Below are positions 12,157 to 21,342 of a stretch of 64,000 nucleotides of DNA, piece after piece. The position numbers and the translations under genes were made by a program. This DNA is from Albula goreensis (lineage: Eukaryota > Chordata > Actinopteri > Albuliformes > Albulidae): assembly GCA_022829145.1 (NCBI GenBank), contig CM040748.1:2328001-2392000 (forward strand), read 5' to 3'. The notes under the pieces were generated by a model that saw nothing but the letters and a program-made list of their open reading frames with translations, was not told the origin of the DNA and searched no databases. Position 1 is the stretch's first letter. Every line of letters starts with the position of its first letter.

Positions 12157-13822
12157 AAAAAAATGAATGAATTAATAAAATTATAAATTAATAAAATAAA
12201 ATACATACATAGTGACTGGTAGGTTTAACTGGTAGTTTGTAACGTTGAATGGGGCGGACTGGAACAGTACTGAAGAGGCACACGTGAACACTGGTAAGAT
12301 GTAGCTTAGCTGGGCGACCACTGGGGGCTACTGCCTGAGGTGCTCAAGGCTATCAGTTCCACCACTAGTCTCTGTGACTGATACTTTTGCTTGACTGCCC
12401 TGGTGAAAAGGCCCTCAAGATCAGTGCTATAGTACATCTTCAATATGCCTGGACATCACGCTCCTCAGGACTGGAGAGAGTGTCTGTCTCTCCCCTTCTT
12501 GTTGAGCTGTGTACATTTCACCTACTGCTGCTACCGCTACTGATGATGGGAAGCATATGAATAACTAAGTATGTTCATGTATAGATTTTAGGTATGTTTG
12601 CATGCTGCGAGACTAAGACTTCAAAGGAGTCTGTTTAAAACAAGGGTAGTGTATTGGGGCATTACTATGGTAACCTCCCATGTGGCTGTCATGGTGATTG
12701 CAAAGGTTTTTATTTTTGTTTCACAACATAGTTGACTTAGACAAAGGTACAGTGCTAAAAAAAGTTAATTTGATGTGAGAGTGGTACTGTAGTCTATGGA
12801 TTCCTATGCTGCAGGGAGCATGTTTCCCTGATCAATGTAGAAGTAATTGTCAAATTATGTTTGTTAAACGCAGAGAGAGTCCACCTCTCAGTGATTGAGA
12901 TAAATTTTAAAGACTATTTAATTATGCTAACTATTTTATTTTACAATTATTTGTCCATGAGTTCAATAAAAGGCAAAAAGCTATCTTCATTATATTAAAA
13001 ATTTGCATTTGTTATAAAGTAATCAGTCTATATCAGTTTATAATTACTGGAGGTAACATATATTTATTGTTCATTATATTTGTTTTAATAATCTATCTGT
13101 ATTCAATAATATGAGTAACTACTTTAACAAAATGTGTATTCTTACAACATTGTATGAAATTGAGTATTATATTGTATACAGGCACAATAAATTAGACTTC
13201 TAAACTTGCTGTTGATTCATTTCTTCATTCTTTTCATAATATATATTTCTTTATTTCATTTACTCTTAACAATCGAGCACATTTACAGAAGCTTGTTTTT
13301 CTCAGATCGTCTTCGTTCTCTCTCAAATTTCTAGGTACGTACTTCTATGGTCACTTGCGCGCTATTCTGGTCTACTGGCACTTGAGGGCGCTCTAAGACT
13401 GTTTTGCATGATACACACAAACGTACCAATTCTCAGTTTTTGCCTTTTGCACATCACTTTGGAACATTATGTTTTTATAGCCACAATTTGCATACACATG
13501 TTGAGTAGCACTGAGGTAAACTGTAACACAATAATATCAGAGCCATTTCATGCACAAATGTTTTGCGTAACTACGTTATGCCACTGAATGGTGGTGTATA
13601 TTTTTTGTAATGAAGCCAATGCCACATAATTATGTTTAAACATGTATGCTTCTGCCAACTTTGCCATAAGCATTCCCTCTAATGCAAAGCATATGACGTA
13701 TGTGAGAGCTACATTAACCGCTAAGCCTCAGAGAGAGGTTCTCATGAAACTATGATAAAGTGAGTCATTTGATTATCTCCAGAATGGGATATAGAGCAGC
13801 TGGCTCCACGGCCCCGGCACAA

Positions 13823-13853
<31 letters not shown>

Positions 13854-14180
13854 GTGCCCATGCTCCACTAACCGAACATTCATTTTCCCATGACCTAATC
13901 GCGCTGTCATTGCGAGAAACTGGCCAGCGGAGAGCGGGACACAGGGGTTTCCATGGTAATGGGTCCAGCCCAACAGGGAAGCTGTCTCTACAGTACTGTA
14001 CATTTCCGCAGCTCCGCTATACCGTAGGGAAGGATGTGGGAATGGAAAACAATAAGTTTACTTAAATAATTCGTGAACTAAATGGAAAAAATTAGATGAT
14101 TTTTTTTGCACAGTGCCTGTCACAATGTATTTGGTTCCCTGACTTAAACTCAATTGATTTTTTTTTTTTTTTCAGTTTTA
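12157..14180. other. Intergenic DNA downstream of the notum-like gene
   Basis: AT-rich and without a supported exon. It contains an RFX-like palindrome ATTACTATGGTAAC at 12661-12674, a (TC)n run at 13823-13853 and a second RFX-like GTTTCCATGGTAAT at 13947-13960. Confidence 0.6.
13823..13853. repeat. (TC)n microsatellite
   Basis: A near-pure CT/TC run with one CG interruption. Confidence 0.9.
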
Positions 14181-14189
14181 TTCCCGCCT

Positions 14190-14401
14190 AGGCCTGGTGG
14201 GCAGTAGAAAAATACCGTTAACGTTTCACGTGATTGAACACAGAGAGCGCCACACAGTAGAAGCACGTGCAAGGTTTAGGTAGCTACTTTATTTATCAAC
14301 GCGCGAACATAGCCTCTATTTTAAAATGATTTATTTTGTGAAAGTAAAACGACTTTGATATGAAGAAGTATCGATAATGGCAGGAAACCACATTAGACCA
14401 G
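14190..14401 (+). promoter_or_regulatory. Possible promoter and first exon of an unassigned transcript
   Basis: A locally CpG-containing stretch with two E-boxes (TTTCACGTGATT at about 14225 and GCACGTGC at about 14263) leads into ATGGCAGGAAACCACATTAG (start at 14377) and a strong donor, CAG|GTAGGT, at 14401/14402. A short upstream ORF from 14360 ends in TAATG, overlapping that ATG. The encoded start (MAGNHIRP) is not one I recognise, and I could not find a second exon. It may be an untranslated first exon of itpripl2, a lncRNA, or chance. Confidence 0.3.
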
Positions 14402-14755
14402 GTAGGTGGTCAAAACATAATTTCTGAAATGGATATATCGTAGCAAATTATCACCTCAGTACATCTTGTCACTACCTTGGATTTTAACGTTAGTTAGCTG
14501 ACTGATAAAGCAATATCCCCAATTAGCTGTTAGCCTGTGTATTTATATAGGTACAATACATGATGAATTTGCAAAGAAAAAAAAATCACTCTCGAAAGGA
14601 GTAAATAACAACAGAAAAAAATATTATCAGGATAATGGCCTACCTTCGCGAGCTCTTTCCGTGTTATAATCTCTTGCACCTGTGGATAGCACCCCATGTT
14701 CTGGCCTCACCATCTGGAGTTGCTTCCTGTGAGAGACCAACGCGGGAGCCCCCGG

Positions 14756-14950
14756 CCTCAGTGAATACTGTCCCTGGTGAGGTGCTGAACGACCAGCGTT
14801 CGGTCGTTCACAACCAGCCTCAGAGAATACTATCCCGGCAAGGCTAGCTGAAAGCCAGGTTTAGGTCAGTTAGAACCAGTCTCATAAAAATTCTGTTACC
14901 CGGTGACAATGATTGGAAAACCAGCTTTTGGTCAGTTAGAACCAGCCTCA
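14756..14950. repeat. Degenerate 62-66-bp tandem repeat, 3 copies
   Basis: Units begin at CCTCA/TCTCA at 14756, 14818, 14880 and 14946 and share GGTCAGTTAGAACCAG-like ends. The spacing is 62, 62 and 66 bp. Confidence 0.7.
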
Positions 14951-15411
14951 TTGAGAGGCCCAAGGCTCACCTCCCACAATGCCCTGTACAGACAACTGCC
15001 TGTGCATAGATCAGGAAGCTGGATATCTGAGGAGATGTGTGAGGGAGGCATTTTTCAGTTCTGTTAATGAAATGAACAGTCAATGGGAACAACTCAGCTC
15101 CTGTATGGTAATTGCATGAGATGGTTTTTCTTAGTGGCCTTTATGAAGGTTGGTTTGTAAACATACTCAACAACTGTGACCTTTCCTACTCAAAGCAGTT
15201 CCTCTACCACACTACAGTGAAAGATTAAAGCATGTTCAATTGTAAGGTATATTTAAACCTGAAAAATGTTTGAAACTTGAGTGCGTTTGATCGGGTTCTA
15301 CCTTTTGTGCGGAATAAAACTCGGCATGGGTTCAGCTTGATTTCATCCATGCCTCTTGGCCTTGTCACCCAAGATGCCATGGGATATTTGGAGGACAGCA
15401 GTGTACATGAA

Positions 15412-15528
15412 GGTTCAGAGGGGTTCTTTATATAACCCTCAGAATAAGGTTCTATAGAGAACCTGTAAGTGAACTCCACACCTTTAAGGGTTCCCCAAGT
15501 AGGACGAGCAAGGAACCTTTTTTTGTGT
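15412..15528 (+). mobile_element. Right half of a hairpin MITE (second family)
   Basis: GGGGTTCTTTATATAACCCT then CAGAATAAGGTTCTATAGAG and CCTTTAAGGGTTCCCC match the right arm of the full copy at 18305-18533. The left arm is missing. Confidence 0.6.
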
Positions 15529-15534
15529 ACTTGT

Positions 15535-15668
15535 GTACCCCGAAGCAAGGGGTTTATTAACCTAAATTGCTTCAATAAACATCCAGCTGTATAAATGGAC
15601 ATCATGTCCATTTCTCCAGTTAGCAGATGCCTTGCATGAGAGCGTCTGCTAAATACCTACATGCAAAT
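15535..15668 (+). mobile_element. SINE copy between notum and itpripl2
   Basis: It reads GTACCCCGAAGCAAGGGGTT, then ATTGCTTCAATAAACATCCA, then GCTGTATAAATGG, and ends GCATGAGAGCGTCTGCTAAA. This is the clearest 3' half of the SINE family in the window. Confidence 0.7.
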
Positions 15669-17350
15669 GACCCAGGGATGCTATGGTGTCAGAACAGAAG
15701 GCTGTAATCACAGAGATGCTAAATATTTGTGCGATGCAACAGCTCGGCAAACTCAGCAGCAAACAGACTGAGATTAATGGGCTCGCTAGGGATTAGCCTC
15801 AGGGATTCTTTCCCTTGCAGTCCATGCGTTTTATTAGTGAATGGAAACAGTTGCTGCAGAGTTACCGGGGGATTATAGGATATTTTTAATACAAGCATAT
15901 GAATTGCTTTGTAAGTATGGATTACAGTCATTAAACCATCTATGGATGTTTCAGACTGAAACCGATGAAACTCTTTATTCAGGATTTTTGTACTTCTTGA
16001 GGGTAAATGCTGTGTTAATATCACAGGACAGGACCATTTGCATATTCTTCTGGGTTAGACGAATCAATGGGTGATGCCAGGAAATATTTGAATTATTTTA
16101 TGGCTTCAGTTCTTATATGTAAATACAATAGGCCATGGCTGGGATGGATTTAAAGAGACTGTCTAAAAGAGCTAGAGTGATAGTTGTCAGTGACTGTCAT
16201 GATTAGTAATAGGGATGGGAGTATAGTCTTCTGCTGAAAGATTATCTCTGCATATTGTGTTTAATGATGTCAACAAACTTTAAACTTGTCCAACTCAGTG
16301 TATAGCTGTGGCTGAAACAAACAGTGAAGACAGGAAATAAATTTGAATTGGTTATTTTAATCCAGCTACGTTGAATTGTGCATGCGGTGAAAATGCAAAC
16401 TGTTAGCTAATGGTGGGAGAGAATGAGTTTTGTATGTAAAACATGGATAGATCTATCCATGAAGAACATGAGTACAACCGTATCTATATTGAACAATAGA
16501 GGAAAAGCCTCGTTTTAGGGTGGCGTCTATCCTACGAACCCTTACCTGACCACAGGCACTGGCAAACCCCTGCCAATTACCAGGCATGCCTCATGTAACT
16601 TCAGATGTCAAGCTCAAAAAGTACAAGTGCGCACATAACCAAACTGCTGTGAAGATCTTTAAACAAATGTGTGGCACAGCTGTTAAACTGCATGTCTTTA
16701 TTATTTAATAAACACAGACACAGACGTGCATGCACACACAGACACACAAACTCACACACACGCACGCTTGTGCATACACACACACACTCACAAACACACA
16801 CGCGCTTGTGCATGCGCGCACACACACACACACATTGATGAACAATAGACCCTCTGTCTCGGTTTCACCCTCCTCACATGCCCATTACAGACATTTCTTC
16901 AACATTGAGCAAACAATTTAATTTAAATGAAACCTAAATCAGACAAACATCCAATTCCTCTGAGTTCTCTTGAGGATTGCAGTTTCTCAGTGTGTTGAGC
17001 CGTAATGTAAACGCACAGACTCAGCCCATAATGGCAGCTCTTTTGGGATCAGCCTCCTGTGGCGCATGACCAGTGACATCCTCCCATTCCATGACCTTTC
17101 ACCCCTGCTCTATTTGGACACTGAATTTTAAATTTAAACTCTGTTGGCGGTTTAGGCCCAGAGCAGAATTCCCGCCCTCCTTTTTCCTGTGACTATCCCT
17201 CTGTCTCTCAGGATCACTTGGAGGGGAAGTGACTCCACGTTTATGTCCCATTTTTTTCCACTGTGTGGTGATGGACCAACTCCAAGGAATGAGTCACTTG
17301 AATGAAATAATACACAGTAATGGCATTTGTCAACATGCCCTACACTTTAA
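15669..17350. other. Intergenic DNA without a recognised gene
   Basis: No supported exon. A CA microsatellite sits at 16722-16835. The stretch 16900-17220 is non-repetitive and contains CCATGACCTTTCACCCC, a nuclear-receptor-like direct-repeat motif near 17090; it may be a regulatory element, but this cannot be shown from one sequence. Confidence 0.5.
16722..16835. repeat. CA/CG-interrupted microsatellite
   Basis: (CA)n broken by CGCG and TGCATG blocks. Confidence 0.9.
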
Positions 17351-17359
17351 CAGAAAATG

Positions 17360-17500
17360 ATCCTTATTCTGAAGGTTCTACAAAGAATACTTCACAGATA
17401 TCAGGACCTAAGAAGAACCTTTAAGGGTTCTCTCAGGGGGGCCAACAAAGAACCCTGAAACTCGCTAGAAACTTAGAAAGTTTTTTTTGTAAGAGTGTAG
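17360..17500. mobile_element. Partial hairpin MITE (second family)
   Basis: AGAACCTTTAAGGGTTCTCT then CAACAAAGAACCCTGAAACT, ending AAGTTTTTTTTGTAAGAGTG. The end resembles that of the full copy at 18305-18533. Confidence 0.5.
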
Positions 17501-18304
17501 AGTTTGTGAAAGTTGGAATCATTTGACGTATGTAAAATGAAAATAAATAGGAATTTTTCTGGATGACCAGTATCAAAAATCACCTGATGACTCATTATGT
17601 GAGAAAGTTGCAACATTTTTTCATATTTTTTAACAGACAACATGTGACAACTTAATCATTGTTTCATGTTTATCAGAGTGTTTTGAAGCAGGACAAGGCT
17701 AGCATACAGATCACAGAGCTGCTGTGTCATGTGCAACTCTTTCTCTTTACATGTTTCCTACCACAGGTTCAGTATAAATAGAACTTCCTTCCAGAGCACA
17801 ACGCAGGGAGTGACCTAAGTTCCTCCGTACTCTGCCCTGATTGTGTTTTCATGGTCTGGGACCCACATACACATGCATAAGACAAAGCTATGGGCCATGG
17901 TATTGTCCAACAGACACCATTTGCGAGGCCCCTGGGAGATCTTATCAAGCAGGGGAGATGAATCGGGGGTGGAGGGGCCTGTATTGTAAGAGGACCAGGC
18001 ATTTTCACATGTTTTTCTTGTCATCTATAACTATACTTCTCTGTAGCAGCCTTTCAGAAAAGCTGGCGGGGTGGGGTGGGGGGGATGAGTCTGGTTAAAC
18101 AAAAACAAACTTCTTATTATCAAAACAGTGGCTGTGAGCAGGGCTTGTGTTTTAAAGGTGTGGTGCGCTCTGACAAGTTCTAACAAAGCGACCGGCTCTG
18201 TAAGAACACAAGTCGACATAATACTGTTCATAGGTCAGGTAAATTTCAATGCAAATACGTGCATGTAAAAATGTGCGGTGAACTCACATTTTAACAGAAG
18301 GATC

Positions 18305-18533
18305 TGCTTAGTACACTCTTTCTAGCACCTTTAAAGGGTTTTCATTTGTCCTGCTGGGGGAACCCTTAAAGGTTCATCTTAGATACAGATATGTTTAAGG
18401 GGTTCTTTATACAGCCCTCAGAATAAGGTTATGCAGAGAATCTGTGAATGAAATCCATATCAAAGAGGAACCTTTAAAGGTTCCCCCAGCAGGGCAAGTG
18501 AGGAACCGTTTAGGAATCTTTTTTTCTAGGAGT
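18305..18533. mobile_element. Hairpin MITE, full copy (second family)
   Basis: The left arm CCTGCTGGGGGAACCCTTAA pairs almost perfectly with the right arm TTTAAAGGTTCCCCCAGCAG, so the element can fold into a long hairpin. Its ends read ACACTCTTTCTAG and CTAGGAGTG. It has no coding capacity. Two partial relatives lie nearby. Confidence 0.65.
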
Positions 18534-19200
18534 GATAGCCAATATTACATTTACAAAGTGATAGTATTTCACAAGAGACACAGAGGTTTGGCGATGGCGG
18601 AGTGCCCTGACCCCTGACAGCTTCTTGTAGAGCAGACGTATGTCATGTTGGGCCAAAAGGGCTCTGTGTTTGTAGATGAGGTCGGGCCAGGAAGCTCAGG
18701 AGAAACACTGAGCCTTCATTGTGTCAGCCCTCTCATAGTGAGCTGTTGTTTAGTTTAAAGCCACACCTCCCGCTCAAGTCATTCCTGATAATTGCAGGTC
18801 ATTTCCAAACCAGAACGACCTAATTTTACCAAGATTTATGCTGGTGTATTCATACCCTCAAGTCCGTCCCCTCTCTGTGCCTGTAAACAAAGTTGGTGAT
18901 CTGAAATCTGCAATGCTGGTTTACCAAGTTAATTTATAGCTTGTTCATTGGCTTCATTTTAATTATAATTTTGCTTGTATTTTGCATTGTAAACAATGTA
19001 AAAATACTTCATTTATAAGACTGCCTGAAATACTGAAGCCTCCGGCCTCATTGGTCCGTGATGTTTTTTTCAGAACCTAAATAAAAATTTCTTGATAAAT
19101 AACTTTTCAAACCTTCTCTGTAGTTATGCACAGATGTGTAACAATGTGCCTTGTCTCTTTAAGAGAAGAGGGAAGGCGGGGCAAGTTTGTCTGGCTCAGA
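18534..19200. other. Intergenic DNA upstream of itpripl2
   Basis: No coding or repeat structure is evident. It runs into the itpripl2 promoter region. Confidence 0.5.
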
Positions 19201-19582
19201 GCTCCTCTTTTTTTTAAAACTGAAATTCTTCTACTGAGAGTTTGGTATTTCCTCTGAGCTCACAGAAACTATACACTCAGCTCTGAGCACGGTCGACACC
19301 GAGGGGGGGAACTTTCAAACTTCAGATAAAGAGGACCTGTAACTGAAAAACAAAACAGAAGAACAAGAGAACAAGAGAGGAAATTTACAGCAAACTCTTA
19401 TCATCATATAGTTTTCAAGAGAGGAGAGATATAGCCTGTTGCAGCTGTGGTAGAGGAACAAGGACCCAGAGAGGGAGGCTGAGTTTGTGGAGCTGGGAGA
19501 GACTGAGTCACCATGGGCTAGTCCACATTGCTGGCACGTAGTTCCAGGCCTGGATGCTTGAGGAAGGGCAAAGAGATCCAGC
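19200..19582 (+). promoter_or_regulatory. itpripl2: Promoter and 5' leader of itpripl2 with two upstream ORFs
   Basis: A TATA-like TTTTTTTTAAAAC at about 19207-19220 suggests transcription start near 19245. The leader holds a minimal uORF at 19513-19521 (ATGGGCTAG, Met-Gly-stop) in a strong context, TCACCATGG. A second uORF at 19554-19586 has ten sense codons and its stop TGA overlaps the main start as ATGA. This arrangement would be expected to reduce translation of the main frame and make it depend on reinitiation. The exact start of transcription is inferred. Confidence 0.5.
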
Positions 19583-21064
19583 ATGACCGTGTACACCCTG
19601 AACCTCAGGGTGTTCTGGCCGCTGGTCGTTTGCCTGATCACAGCCACTCTGTTCCTTCACCACTTCCTCTGGCGCGGCCCAGACCCGCAGTCTGATGGAT
19701 GCCCTGACCGGACTTTGGGGCCGCTGTCCTTGACCAAGTTAATCCTGGCTTTTGCTCTCTGCTACTTTCTCATCAGGTACTGCTCATCGGACGCAGGCAG
19801 GGCAAAGAGGCGTGGCCCTGAGGCACCTGATGCCCCCGCCAAAGCCGCCGCCGCATCCTCCAGGCGGGAGTTGCTGGAAGATTACTACGAGAGGCAGGTG
19901 CGTCTATCGCCGCACGTCCTCGGCCACAGCAAGGCGCACGTAGCGAAGCTGGTGAGCGAGCTGGTGAGGGCAGGCCGCTCCGAGATCCCACCAGAGTCCT
20001 CCCTGGGTCTCCGCGGCGATTTCATCCAGATTGGCAGCGCCTATGAGGAGCACAAAGTGAGCCGGCCGGACTGCTTTGACATCCTGGTCCCGCTGCGGCT
20101 GCCGCGCGGGCTGAAGCTGGAGCCCAGCAGCTGTGCCGGGGAGAAGGGCAGCCCACCTCTCTGCAGCCTGGAGACCCCACGGAAGTCCGAGTGGACGCGG
20201 CGGCACAAGGCCTTCACAGAGGCGTTCCTGAGCTCCTCCGAAGAGTCCAGTGGGGCCTCCAGGCTGACGCCGGCACCCGTGCTGCGCTGGTTCTATCCCA
20301 CAATGCAACGCTGCCTCTCGGCCGTGCGCTACCCCTTCGAGCAGCGCTGCTCGCTGGGCCTGTCGCTAAATGAGGACCGTGTCCTCCTCCGTCTCACGCC
20401 GCGCTCCGACTACGTCTGCTGCCACATCTCCATGGGCGTGCGGCTCATTCCCACCATCCCTCTTGGCGACGGCGTGTTCCTGGTGGCTGCCGCCAGGGGC
20501 TCCCAGCAGGGGGAGCTGTGGACTCCCTACTTCCCCCGGCAGGAGCAGAAGCTGCTGGGCTGGGTGAAAGGCAGGGTGCCCCCGGGGTCCTGCCACTTGA
20601 AGTGCCTGCAGATCGTGAAGGCCGTGCGGGACTTGAGTGGCCAGGCCCTGGACTGCAGCGGAGGGGCAGAGTGGAGGGCCATCCTCTCCTCATACTCCTT
20701 AAAAACCGTGTGGCTGCGACTCCTGCTCAACACGTCCCCTGATGCTTGGGAAGAGCGCCACCTACTGGACAGGATTGAGGACCTGCTGCGGAGCCTGAGG
20801 GACAGCCTGCAGCACCGCTTTTTGGGGCACCTGTTCCTGGGGGGTGAAGCCGGGCCGCTGCCTGACTTCCTGGCCTTGCCCAAGCCATTCAAGGACACAA
20901 CGTCTTCCAACCTCCTGGCCGGCTTCAACCCGGCCTCCCTGGACATGGTCTCCGCCCGGCTGGCCTATTCTTGGACGCATCTGCATCGGCTAATCCGTCT
21001 TGGGTGTCCCCAGAGGGACAGCCTTGGAAGGGGTATTCGGTGCAAGCACATGGAGACTGAGTAA
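19583..21064 (+). CDS. itpripl2: Inositol 1,4,5-trisphosphate receptor-interacting protein-like 2
   Basis: A single-exon gene of 493 aa, as in mammals, where the protein is slightly longer (about 535 aa). The N-terminus YTLNLRVFWPLV and the block YYERQVRLSPHVLGHSKAHV match the ITPRIPL2 family. Hydrophobic segments at about 9-30 and 48-66 suggest membrane anchoring. The remainder is a Mab-21 domain, the fold shared with cGAS and other nucleotidyltransferases. The fold's GS motif is present (Gly151-Ser152), but the usual paired carboxylates are reduced to Cys164-Phe165-Asp166, so catalysis is doubtful. Family members are named after ITPRIP, which modulates IP3 receptors; the biochemical role of ITPRIPL2 itself is unclear. 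The coding sequence is much more GC-rich than its flanks. The start is the conserved Met of the family. Confidence 0.95.
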   Translation: MTVYTLNLRVFWPLVVCLITATLFLHHFLWRGPDPQSDGCPDRTLGPLSLTKLILAFALCYFLIRYCSSDAGRAKRRGPEAPDAPAKAAAASSRRELLEDYYERQVRLSPHVLGHSKAHVAKLVSELVRAGRSEIPPESSLGLRGDFIQIGSAYEEHKVSRPDCFDILVPLRLPRGLKLEPSSCAGEKGSPPLCSLETPRKSEWTRRHKAFTEAFLSSSEESSGASRLTPAPVLRWFYPTMQRCLSAVRYPFEQRCSLGLSLNEDRVLLRLTPRSDYVCCHISMGVRLIPTIPLGDGVFLVAAARGSQQGELWTPYFPRQEQKLLGWVKGRVPPGSCHLKCLQIVKAVRDLSGQALDCSGGAEWRAILSSYSLKTVWLRLLLNTSPDAWEERHLLDRIEDLLRSLRDSLQHRFLGHLFLGGEAGPLPDFLALPKPFKDTTSSNLLAGFNPASLDMVSARLAYSWTHLHRLIRLGCPQRDSLGRGIRCKHMETE

Positions 21065-21336
21065 ACCCACACACAGTGAAGCTCACACAGTGATATCCTT
21101 CCTTAGTTTCTGCAGCCAGAGAGGGAGTCAGTATGGGTTTCAATTATTTTGCACTGGGACTCACAAAACGTCTCGACGATGAGCTCCTGATGTTGAAATT
21201 CATTTGTCCTCAAGTGCAATTGTGTGTGTGTGTGAGGTGGGGGGGGGTAACGGATACTGTTTTCATGCTATGTTTTAAATTAACTTAATATTTCTATCTC
21301 AGCTGCAGAAAGATTAATTTAGCTTAATCTTACTTG

Positions 21337-21342
21337 AATAAA
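21337..21342 (+). terminator. itpripl2: Candidate polyadenylation signal of itpripl2
   Basis: AATAAA about 270 bp after the stop codon, in TTGAATAAATTTAATTG. A TG-run and G-run at 21223-21248 lie within the putative 3' UTR. Confidence 0.5.
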
